Positions 32,295 to 39,840 of a stretch of 64,000 bases of DNA are shown here, piece by piece. Below the pieces are notes generated by a model. That model ran no database searches. It had not been told where the DNA came from and worked only from the letters and a program-made list of their open reading frames with translations. Numbering within the stretch: the stretch's first letter is position 1; each line of letters opens with the position of its first letter. Source of the stretch: Terrimesophilobacter sp964651535 (GTDB lineage: Bacteria; Actinomycetota; Actinomycetes; Actinomycetales; Microbacteriaceae); the NCBI GenBank assembly GCA_964651535.1, contig CAZYYE010000002.1, positions 434,001 through 498,000 of the forward strand, in the 5' to 3' direction. The position numbers and the translations under genes are program-made.

Positions 32295-35200
32295 TCAGCT
32301 CGCGTGCGCAACGCGCTGCCCGACGACCGCGCTCACGCCATCCTGACGCATGGATACGCCGTACAGTGCGTCCGCAATCTCCATCGTGCGCTTCTGGTGG
32401 GTGACGATGATGAGCTGCGAGTTGGCACGGAGCTCCTCCAGTACCGACAGGAGCCTGCCGAGGTTTGCGTCATCGAGGGCGGCTTCGACCTCGTCGAGGA
32501 TGTAGAACGGGCTCGGGCGGGCTTTGAAGATGGCAATGAGCAGGGCGACAGCGGCGAGGGACCGTTCGCCACCGCTCAGCAGGGAGAGTCGTTCGATCTT
32601 CTTGCCGGCCGGTTTGACCGTGACTTCGATGCCCGTCGCGAGCAAGTCGTCCGGCTCGGTGAGGTGAATGCTGCCCGTGCCGCCGGGGAACAGCACAGGG
32701 AACACTTCATTGAATGCGGTCTTCGTGTCTTCGAACGCGCTCGCGAAAATGTCCTGCATGCGGCCGTCGATGTCGTCGATGATCGTGAGGAGGTCCTTGC
32801 GCGTGTTCGTGAGGTCGGTGAGTTGCTCGGTGAGGAACTTGTGGCGTTGCTCGAGCGCCTCGAACTCCTCCAGGGCGAGCGGATTGACTCTGCCGAGTTG
32901 GGCGAGCTTGCGCTCGGCCTTCGCGAGCCGCGCCTCCTGCTCCGCCCGCACATACGGCGTTCCCGTCCCAAATGAAGGCACTTCAGCACCTTCGTCGTCG
33001 ACTTCCCCTGCAATTGCAGGAGACTCCGTCGCGGTTGCCTTCATTTGGGACCGGACCGAAGGGTCCGAGGGGGTGGCGTCGGATGACGTGGGGTCGGCGT
33101 CGGATGACGTGGGGTCGGCGGGCACCGGCACGTCGGGACCATATTCGGCTACGAGCACATCCTCGACGAGACCGAGTTCTTCGCCTGCGCGCTCCAGCAG
33201 GCTCGACAAGTGAAGCTTCTTCTCGTAGATCTGCATCTCGAGCCCATGCACGCTCTCGCTCACGGCCGTGAGGCGTTCCCGAAGGGATGCCTCGTCGCGC
33301 CGCAGCGCCGACAGTTCCTCGTTCTGCTTCAGCCGTTCGGATTCGCGCGCTGCGAGTTCGACTCGAGCCTGGGAGACGGATCGGTCGACCGCATCCAGAA
33401 CCTGCGGGAGCACCTCGATGACGCTGTGCGCGGACTCCAGCTGGTGGCGCCGGATAACCGCACGCCGCGCGGCCTCCTGCGCCGCGGCGCGGTCGTCTTC
33501 GAGCTGCCGGGCAAGTTGAGCGCCGCGGGCCTCTTCCGCACGCACGCGCTCGCGGGCGGTTTCGACCTGGAGGCGAGCCTCGACCTCCTTCTCCCGTGCC
33601 GCATCGAGTTCATTCGTCAGCGCGTCACGCGCCGAAGCATCCAGGATCGGCTTGGGGCGCGACTGGGCCTCCTCCAGTTCCGCAGCGGCAGCCTCGTGGG
33701 CCGTGACGGCGTCGGCGACCGAATCCGCCGCGAGGGCGAGGGCGCGCTCGAGCCGCTCGGACTCCGCCGCCGCCGCCTCGACCTGCGCCTTGGCACGGCT
33801 GAGTTTCTCCGTGCTCGCGGCAAGCTGAGCGTCGAAATCACGCAGCGCAGCGAGTGCCGTGGCCGCCCGCTGCCTCGCCGCATCGTGCACCTCGCGTTGT
33901 TCGTCGAGCGCGGACTTCGCGGCGTCGATGAGTTCGGCGACCTCGGCAAGTCTCGATTGCGCCGCATCGCGATCGGCCACGAGTTCGACGCGGGAACGCT
34001 TCGCACCCGAGCCTCCGCGAAGAACGTATCGGCTGAGAACGTCTCCCGCCTTCGTGATGATGGTCGCGGTCGAATCGTCCGGCAGCTTTTTCCAGACCGC
34101 GCGAGCGACGTCGAGGTCATCGGCTATGATGACGTGGGCGAGAATGCCGAGCACTCCGGCCGGGGCGGCGACCACCGACTCTGCCGTTACCGCGCCCTTC
34201 GGCAACGACGGCGGAAGGCCGCCGCGCGCGTCGTCGGCGACTGCGAACCCTTCATCCTCCGCGAGCACGACGTCGACCCGGCCGAGTTCCCCGCTTCTCG
34301 CGTGCTCCACTGCGTCGATTGCGGCGTCCCGGTTGTCGGCGAGCACCGCGTCGGCCAGCGTGCCGAGCGCTGCCGCGATCGCCGCTTCGAAACCGGGTTG
34401 CACCTGGATGTGTTCGGCAACGAGACCGCGGATCCCGCGCAGCTTCTTCGCGACGAGAGCACTCGATCCGTCCTTCTGGTCGAGCGCGCTCGATAGCGCG
34501 CTCGTGCGCGCGGTGAGCGCTGAACGTTCCCTTTCGTGGTCGTGCAAAGCCTCGCGGAGCCGCTCGATCTCGGTTTCCGCGACGCTCACTTCCGCCTGCG
34601 CCGCCTCATAGGCCGCGTCGAGGTCGGTCTCTGCCGTGCCGCCGGTCCCGGCTTCCTGCTCCATCGCGGCGAACGCGTTCTGGGCGGCGTCCCTGCGCTG
34701 CACGGCCGCGTCCAACGCGTTTTGCTGGCGCAGAACTTCTCCGCGCACCGCGGCAAGCCGCGATTGCGCCGTTTCGACCTGGCCGGTGAGTTTTGAGATC
34801 TCGAGATCATGCCGCGACACGAGAGAGGACTGCAGCGCGATCTCCTCGTCAAGGGCATCCAGGTTCGCCTTCGCTTGCGCACTCGCGTGTTGGGCATCCT
34901 TCCACGCGGCCTCCGCTTGGGCGATCTCCTCCGCGAGCCGCGCCGCCTCCGCCTTCGACTCCTCGATCTGCTGCGGCGTGACGGCACTCCCGCCTCCCAG
35001 ATCGTCGCCCTGGGCACCGAGAAGCGCGATGCGCTGGTTGGCGAGCGTGAACAGCCCGCGCAGCCGCTCCTGCACCGATTCGAGACCGAATGCCGTGCGC
35101 CGCGCAGTGTCGACGGCGTCGCCCAGCTGCGCTTGCTCGAGGTGAAGCTCGCGAAGCTTGTTCTGATCCAGCTGCTCCTGGAGGACGATGCGCTCCGTCT

Positions 35201-35954
35201 TGCGTTCGGATTCGCTTCGACCATGCAGAGTGAGGGCCGTGCGCAGAGTCACGACGTCGTCCGCGAGGATCCGCGCCCGTGCGTCCCGGACGATCGCGGC
35301 AATCGACTGGGCCTCTTTCGCAATCTCCGCCTGGTGGCCGAGCGGCTTCAACTGGCGGCGCAACTCGCCCGCAAGGTCGCTCAAGCGGGTGAGGTTCGCC
35401 TGCATCGCTTCGAGTTTGCGAACGGTCTTCTCTTTGCGGCGACGGTGCTTGAGGATGCCGGCAGCTTCCTCGATGAAGCCGCGGCGCTCATCGGGCGTCG
35501 CGTGCAGCACCTGGTCGAGCTGGCCCTGGCCGACGATCACGTGCATTTCGCGACCGAGTCCGGAGTCGCTCAGCAGCTCCTGCACGTCGAGGAGCCGGCA
35601 CGCCTCGCCGTTGATCGCGTACTCGCTGCCGCCGTTGCGGAACAGCGTGCGGCTAATCGTGACTTCCGTGTAGTCGATGGGCAGGGCGCCATCCGAGTTG
35701 TCGATCGTGAGGAGGACTTCGGCGCGACCGAGCGGCCCTTTCGTCGCGGTGCCCGCGAAAATGACGTCTTCCATCTTGCCGCCGCGCAGCGTCTTCGCGC
35801 CCTGCTCCCCCATGACCCACGCGAGCGCATCCACGACATTGGATTTGCCGGAGCCGTTCGGCCCGACGACGCACGTGACGCCCGGTTCGAACGCGAAAGT
35901 GGTGGGTTGGGCGAAGGACTTGAACCCTTTGAGGGTCAGGCTCTTCAGGTACAC
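32295..35954 (-). CDS. smc: Chromosome segregation protein SMC, carrying an in-frame palindromic insert
   Basis: A 1219-residue condensin ATPase. Walker A GPNGSGKSN lies near residue 32, followed by a long coiled coil, the hinge around residues 500-650 (VAEHIQVQPGFEAAIAAALG, DNRDAAIDAVEH), the return coil, and the C-head with LSGGERSLAA and ILDEVEAALDD. Two oddities lie just before the C-head. There is a DPTSSDA tandem repeat and then an 83-bp inverted-ended element encoding about residues 969-996 (QMKA ... VPSFG). Both are in frame and likely form an exposed loop. It starts at GTG 35954 with GAGGAGG 8 nt upstream. Confidence 0.95.
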   Translation of the reverse strand: MYLKSLTLKGFKSFAQPTTFAFEPGVTCVVGPNGSGKSNVVDALAWVMGEQGAKTLRGGKMEDVIFAGTATKGPLGRAEVLLTIDNSDGALPIDYTEVTISRTLFRNGGSEYAINGEACRLLDVQELLSDSGLGREMHVIVGQGQLDQVLHATPDERRGFIEEAAGILKHRRRKEKTVRKLEAMQANLTRLSDLAGELRRQLKPLGHQAEIAKEAQSIAAIVRDARARILADDVVTLRTALTLHGRSESERKTERIVLQEQLDQNKLRELHLEQAQLGDAVDTARRTAFGLESVQERLRGLFTLANQRIALLGAQGDDLGGGSAVTPQQIEESKAEAARLAEEIAQAEAAWKDAQHASAQAKANLDALDEEIALQSSLVSRHDLEISKLTGQVETAQSRLAAVRGEVLRQQNALDAAVQRRDAAQNAFAAMEQEAGTGGTAETDLDAAYEAAQAEVSVAETEIERLREALHDHERERSALTARTSALSSALDQKDGSSALVAKKLRGIRGLVAEHIQVQPGFEAAIAAALGTLADAVLADNRDAAIDAVEHARSGELGRVDVVLAEDEGFAVADDARGGLPPSLPKGAVTAESVVAAPAGVLGILAHVIIADDLDVARAVWKKLPDDSTATIITKAGDVLSRYVLRGGSGAKRSRVELVADRDAAQSRLAEVAELIDAAKSALDEQREVHDAARQRAATALAALRDFDAQLAASTEKLSRAKAQVEAAAAESERLERALALAADSVADAVTAHEAAAAELEEAQSRPKPILDASARDALTNELDAAREKEVEARLQVETARERVRAEEARGAQLARQLEDDRAAAQEAARRAVIRRHQLESAHSVIEVLPQVLDAVDRSVSQARVELAARESERLKQNEELSALRRDEASLRERLTAVSESVHGLEMQIYEKKLHLSSLLERAGEELGLVEDVLVAEYGPDVPVPADPTSSDADPTSSDATPSDPSVRSQMKATATESPAIAGEVDDEGAEVPSFGTGTPYVRAEQEARLAKAERKLAQLGRVNPLALEEFEALEQRHKFLTEQLTDLTNTRKDLLTIIDDIDGRMQDIFASAFEDTKTAFNEVFPVLFPGGTGSIHLTEPDDLLATGIEVTVKPAGKKIERLSLLSGGERSLAAVALLIAIFKARPSPFYILDEVEAALDDANLGRLLSVLEELRANSQLIIVTHQKRTMEIADALYGVSMRQDGVSAVVGQRVAHAS
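32965..33051. repeat. Palindrome-ended 83-bp element (family B) inside smc
   Basis: A perfect 16-bp inverted repeat (32965-32980 and 33036-33051) encloses 55 bases. Its core 14 bp, CCCAAATGAAGGCA, is identical to that of the mutM element at 37904-37986, and the core-to-core length is 83 bp in both. In the smc reading frame it encodes QMKA, 18 variable residues, then VPSFG. The middle contains a second palindrome, CCTGCAATTGCAGG. Confidence 0.85.
33075..33116. repeat. 21-bp tandem repeat in smc
   Basis: Two perfect copies of a 21-bp unit (33075-33095 and 33096-33116) encode DPTSSDA twice. It lies 24 bp from the family B element, in the same linker before the SMC C-head. Confidence 0.85.
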
Positions 35955-36129
35955 CGCTGTACCCTCCTCAGCCCGACGAAACTCATGCCCCTACGGTACC
36001 GGAACACGGGACGCGCTCCCGTCGATTGCAACGGTTCGGTCACTGTCCGCGTCGACGGGCACGCGCGGTTGTATTCTGATCGGCTTTGGATTTTTTCCGC
36101 CCCCAGAACCTCACTCAAGGATTCGACCG

Positions 36130-37275
36130 ATGACCGCTTTCACTATCGAGCAGCTCGCCATTCCTGCGACGATCGACGCGCAGGATGCCGCCGATTTCAT
36201 CGAGATGGTGCACGTGCGCAACGAAATCGAGGCCGACACGTTCGGCAACCGGGATCTCGCCTACGAGCCCGCGGAATTGCTGCCGCACTGGCAGAACCCG
36301 TATGAGCCGCAAACACTGTTTGTCGCACGGGTCGATGGACGCATTGTCGCACGCGGCATCTACCAGGCGCCCATCGAGGAAGATTCGATCGAAGTGTGGT
36401 TCGAAGTCGAGGTGCTGCCCGCGTTTCGGCGGAGGGGAATCGGGACTGCACTCTTCGAACGACTTCACGCCTTGGCCCTGAGTGACGGCCGCACGGTGCA
36501 TCAGGGCTATATCATCCACAAGATGTCGGATAGCGGACCGACGATGCCCTCCCCGACCGGCTTCGGTGCGGTACCGCTTGAAAGTGCCGAAACTCAGTTC
36601 TCGCTGAAACACGGCTATACCCTCGAACAGGTTGAGCGCATCAGTCGCCTTGAGCTCCCCGTAGACCCCACGGCTTTCGCGTCGTTGATGGCGGCAGCGA
36701 AAGACGCCGCGGGGCCGCAGTATCGACTCGTCCGTTGGACAGGTCGCACCCCCGCTGAATGGGTCGACAGCATTGCTATGCTTCACGACCGCATGAGTAC
36801 GGATGCGCCATCTGCCGGCATGGAATTCAACGAGGAAATCTGGGATGCGGATCGGGTTCGGGCACTCGACGACACCAGGGACGCGAGCCCCCGCACGATG
36901 CTTGTTGTCGGCGTCGAGCACATTCCGACCGGTGAACTCGTGGGTTTCACCGAGCTCTATGTTCCGCCGGAACGGGAAAGGCCCGTCGACCAACAGGACA
37001 CTCTCGTGTTGAAGGAACATCGCGGTCACCGGCTCGGAATGCTGCTGAAGCTCGCAAACCTGGAGTACTTGACGCAGACCCATCCGGGGCACCCCGCCAT
37101 CATGACTTTCAATGCGGAAGAAAACCGCCCCATGCTCGACGTGAACGAGGCGATCGGCTTCACCGCCGTGGGCTACGCAGGCGGGTGGAAGAGGATCGTG
37201 TCCGCTCCCCAGCGAAGGAAACTCGTCAGCGCAGACGCTGGCAGTGCGAGCAGAAGTGGCTCCCCCGGTTCATGA
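36130..37275 (+). CDS. Tandem-GNAT N-acetyltransferase
   Basis: A 381-residue protein with two GNAT-like folds. The first (about residues 10-170) holds EVEVLPAFRRRGIGTALFERL, the acetyl-CoA loop; the second (about 215-360) holds VLKEHRGHRLGMLLKLANLEYL. The two-domain layout recalls mycothiol synthase-like acetyltransferases, but the substrate is unknown. Context offers no partner. AAGG lies 9 nt before ATG 36130, and TATTCT at 36072-36077 is a possible -10. It overlaps convergent mutM by 50 bp. Confidence 0.85.
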   Translation: MTAFTIEQLAIPATIDAQDAADFIEMVHVRNEIEADTFGNRDLAYEPAELLPHWQNPYEPQTLFVARVDGRIVARGIYQAPIEEDSIEVWFEVEVLPAFRRRGIGTALFERLHALALSDGRTVHQGYIIHKMSDSGPTMPSPTGFGAVPLESAETQFSLKHGYTLEQVERISRLELPVDPTAFASLMAAAKDAAGPQYRLVRWTGRTPAEWVDSIAMLHDRMSTDAPSAGMEFNEEIWDADRVRALDDTRDASPRTMLVVGVEHIPTGELVGFTELYVPPERERPVDQQDTLVLKEHRGHRLGMLLKLANLEYLTQTHPGHPAIMTFNAEENRPMLDVNEAIGFTAVGYAGGWKRIVSAPQRRKLVSADAGSASRSGSPGS

Positions 37276-38224
37276 ACTGCTCGCGCACAATCGGACGGCC
37301 GCAGCGCGGACACGGCGTGCCCTGCTGTCCGTATGCATTGAGCGAGTGCGAGAAGTAGCCGGATTCGCCGTTCACATTCAGGTATTGCGTATCGAAACTC
37401 GTGCCGCCCTCGGCGAGCGCCTTCGCGAGCACTGACCGCACTTCGGCGAGCAGCAGGGTCGCACGCGGGCGGCTCAGCGCATCCGTCGGCTGGGCGTAGT
37501 GGATGCGCGACGCCCACAGCGCCTCATCCGCGTAAATGTTGCCGATTCCGCTCACGAGCGTCTGATCGAGGAGCGCGCGCTTCACGCCCGTGCGTTTCTT
37601 CCTGAGCGCAGCGAGGAATTGCGCGTCGTCGAAACGCGGGTCGAGCGGATCGCGCGCGATGTGCGCGACGGAGGCAGGCACGTGCTCGCGGGCAACATCC
37701 GCAGGCAGATCCGACACGGGCACGAGGTCATCGATTGCCATCGAACCGAAAATGCGCTGATCCACGAAGTTGAGTCGGACCGCTCCGCGTTCCGGATGCT
37801 CGAGGTCGATCCGGATGCGCGTGCGCGCGTCGTCGGTTTTCGGCGGCCGAAGCAGCACTTGCCCACTCATCCCCAAATGCACCACCAGTCCTTCCGCTGC
37901 CGGCCCAAATGAAGGCAATCCGGCATCCGCTGCCGACCCAGGTTCCGAAGTTGCAGGCACGGTGGCGCCGCGTGCCTTCATTTGGGTCGCGAGAGGCGGA
38001 GAAAGTGGAGGAGGAGGGGAGAGGAGTGGCAGCCACAGGAATTTGCCTCTGCGGGAGGGGGCCGCGAACACGGCACCCGTGAGCCTGTCGATGAAGTCCT
38101 CGGCGGGGCCGGGATGCCGGCGCAGGGAACGCTCATCGAGCACCTCGACGCGCGCCACCGTCGACCCGGTGGCGAACGGCACGAGTCCGGCGCGCACGAC
38201 CTCGACTTCGGGCAGTTCGGGCAC
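37226..38224 (-). CDS. mutM: Formamidopyrimidine-DNA glycosylase MutM, carrying an in-frame palindromic insert
   Basis: A 332-residue bifunctional DNA glycosylase that removes 8-oxoguanine. The catalytic N-terminus PELPEVE (Pro2, Glu3), RRGKFLWLP, LVVHLGMSGQ, the H2TH region around SGIGNIYADEALW, and the C-terminal zinc finger CPRCG...CSHCQ are all present. The family norm is about 270-290 residues. The excess is a Pro/Ala-rich loop between RRGKFLWLPL and LVVHLGMSG. Residues about 80-107 of this loop are the family B element (QMKA ... LPSFG). It starts at GTG 38224, 3 nt after the rnc stop. Confidence 0.95.
   Translation of the reverse strand: MPELPEVEVVRAGLVPFATGSTVARVEVLDERSLRRHPGPAEDFIDRLTGAVFAAPSRRGKFLWLPLLSPPPPLSPPLATQMKARGATVPATSEPGSAADAGLPSFGPAAEGLVVHLGMSGQVLLRPPKTDDARTRIRIDLEHPERGAVRLNFVDQRIFGSMAIDDLVPVSDLPADVAREHVPASVAHIARDPLDPRFDDAQFLAALRKKRTGVKRALLDQTLVSGIGNIYADEALWASRIHYAQPTDALSRPRATLLLAEVRSVLAKALAEGGTSFDTQYLNVNGESGYFSHSLNAYGQQGTPCPRCGRPIVREQFMNRGSHFCSHCQRLR
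37904..37986. repeat. Palindrome-ended 83-bp element (family B) inside mutM
   Basis: A perfect 14-bp inverted repeat (37904-37917 and 37973-37986) has the same terminal sequence as the element in smc. It is read in the same frame, giving QMKA, 18 residues, then LPSFG. Interior sequence is largely diverged from the smc copy but shares CCTGCAA at the same offset. It lies in a loop between two beta strands of MutM. Confidence 0.85.
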
Positions 38225-38227
38225 GGG

Positions 38228-38986
38228 TCAGTCTGCTGCAGGTGCGGACTCGTCGGGCGACGCGCCCGAATCGAGATCATCCTGCAATTTGGTCCAGGCG
38301 GTCAGCGCCGCCGACATCTCCGCATGCTTCTTGCTCGAACCGACCCCGGTCGCGATTCCCTCGCCACCGACCACGACGGTCGCGCGGAAACGTTTCGAAT
38401 GGTCCGGGCCGCTGTCTTCGATGTCGTAGCGCGGGAGGCCGAGCCCGAGCGACGCCGACAGCTCCTGCAAGCTCGTCTTCGGGTCCATCGCCGCGCCGAA
38501 ACGATCCGGGTTCTCCATGAGCGGCCGGATGAGGCGCAACACGAGATCCGTGGCGACATCCGGCCCGGCATCCAGGTACACGGCGCCGATGACCGCCTCC
38601 AGTGTGTCCGCGAGGATGGACGACTTTTCGCGCCCGCCGGTTTGCTCTTCGCCCTTCCCCAAGCGGATGTACCGCCCGAGGCCGATCCGCTTCGCGACCT
38701 CGGCGAGCGCGACACTGCTCACGAGGCTCGCTCGGCGTTTGGCGAGTTCCCCCTCGACAAGGTCCGGATTCTCGTTGTACAGCATGACCGTGACGGCCTG
38801 GCCCAGAATCGAGTCGCCGAGGAACTCGAGCCGCTCGTTGTGGGCGATGCCGCCGTTCTCATACGCGAACGATCGGTGAACGAGAGCCAGTTCGAGAAGC
38901 GCAGGGCTCACGGGCACGCCAAGGGTCGCCGCGAGGTCGCGGGCGTCGGGCGTGAGCTTACCTCCGCGCGCCGCGTTGCCTGTCAT
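38228..38986 (-). CDS. rnc: Ribonuclease III
   Basis: A 252-residue double-strand-specific RNase. The signature NERLEFLGDSILG with its acidic residues and the second Glu region DTLEAVIGAVYLD form the catalytic domain. A double-stranded RNA-binding domain follows from about residue 160 (DPKTSLQELSASLG, GVGSSKKHAEMSAA). ATG 38986 is chosen; a GTG two codons earlier is possible. It is part of the DUF177-rpmF-rnc-mutM gene run. Confidence 0.95.
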   Translation of the reverse strand: MTGNAARGGKLTPDARDLAATLGVPVSPALLELALVHRSFAYENGGIAHNERLEFLGDSILGQAVTVMLYNENPDLVEGELAKRRASLVSSVALAEVAKRIGLGRYIRLGKGEEQTGGREKSSILADTLEAVIGAVYLDAGPDVATDLVLRLIRPLMENPDRFGAAMDPKTSLQELSASLGLGLPRYDIEDSGPDHSKRFRATVVVGGEGIATGVGSSKKHAEMSAALTAWTKLQDDLDSGASPDESAPAAD

Positions 38987-39035
38987 TCTCACGCCTCACA
39001 ACCAACCGCAGCATCGTTGCGCTGCGCGTGCCGAA

Positions 39036-39239
39036 TCAGACGTCGGCGACCTTGCGGCCTTTGTACTCCAGGTACAGCGGCGTTCCGGCCGAATCTTCCA
39101 CGATCTTCGCGCGGTGCGGGAGGCTGTAGACGACCTTGCCGCCTTCGATCGTCTTCACGAGGGTCGGCGGGGTCGCCTTCCACTGCGCGCGGCGCGCACG
39201 GGTGCTGGCGCGGGACATCTTGCGCTTGGGAACAGCCAT
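39036..39239 (-). CDS. rpmF: 50S ribosomal protein L32 (bL32)
   Basis: A 67-residue bL32 with MAVPKRKMSRASTRARRAQW. The two CxxC zinc pairs of the Cys-containing form are absent, so this is the zinc-independent C-minus version (C-terminus YLEYKGRKVADV). It starts 2 nt after the DUF177 stop. Confidence 0.95.
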   Translation of the reverse strand: MAVPKRKMSRASTRARRAQWKATPPTLVKTIEGGKVVYSLPHRAKIVEDSAGTPLYLEYKGRKVADV

Positions 39240-39241
39240 GG

Positions 39242-39811
39242 TTATCTCTTCTCTTCGTCGGCGTCAGTCGCGGCGCCGGTCACGTCATTTTCGTTAAGCC
39301 CAGCCAGGCCGCCGAGCGCTGACCACCGCGGATCGATCGGAGCCTCATGTTCATGGTCCGGATGATCCAGGAGCCGCACCCCGCACTGCGGGCACAAGCC
39401 TGTGCATTCGTCCCGGCAGACGGGCTGGAACGGAAGCGACAACACCACCGCGTCCCGAACCACCGGTTCGAGATCCACGTGTGTGTCGTGAACCTCGTAG
39501 TCGAATGCTTCGTCACGAGAATACGCGAAAACCTCCTGAATTTCGACCTCGACCGCCTGCTCGACGTCGATGAGGCACCTCACGCACTCCCCGCGGGCGA
39601 CCGTCGCCACGTCGGCAGTCACGAGAATGCCGTCGTGGAGGGACTCCAGCCGCACGTCGCCGTGGATGGGTTCGCCCTCGCGAACCCCGATCACCGCATT
39701 GCCCCACCCTTCGGGCGCCGGAGCGTCCAGGGTGCGCTCGCGCATGTCGCCCGGCCGGTGCATAAGGTCCACGACGTCCACGGTGAAGGGAGATTTCCTG
39801 AGATGTGCCAC
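39242..39811 (-). CDS. DUF177/YceD family protein
   Basis: A 189-residue protein of the YceD family, linked by conserved position to rpmF and implicated in 23S rRNA or ribosome maturation. ECVRCLIDVEQAVEVEIQEVFAY and CRDECTGLCPQCGVRL carry the conserved paired cysteines, likely a zinc site. It starts at GTG 39811, 6 nt after TAGGCT. Confidence 0.92.
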   Translation of the reverse strand: MAHLRKSPFTVDVVDLMHRPGDMRERTLDAPAPEGWGNAVIGVREGEPIHGDVRLESLHDGILVTADVATVARGECVRCLIDVEQAVEVEIQEVFAYSRDEAFDYEVHDTHVDLEPVVRDAVVLSLPFQPVCRDECTGLCPQCGVRLLDHPDHEHEAPIDPRWSALGGLAGLNENDVTGAATDADEEKR

Positions 39812-39817
39812 CGCACA

Positions 39818-39823
39818 AGCCTA
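39818..39823 (-). promoter_or_regulatory. -10 element of leaderless promoter (DUF177-rpmF operon)
   Basis: TAGGCT, a 6-nt spacer (TGTGCG), then the GTG at 39811. Confidence 0.55.
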
Positions 39824-39840
39824 GGCTCTTTCCGCCGTTC

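Noticed and set aside
30606..32975. Open frame of 789 codons on the plus strand
   Set aside because: Antisense to ftsY, the MFS gene and the end of smc; low-complexity charged product without domains.
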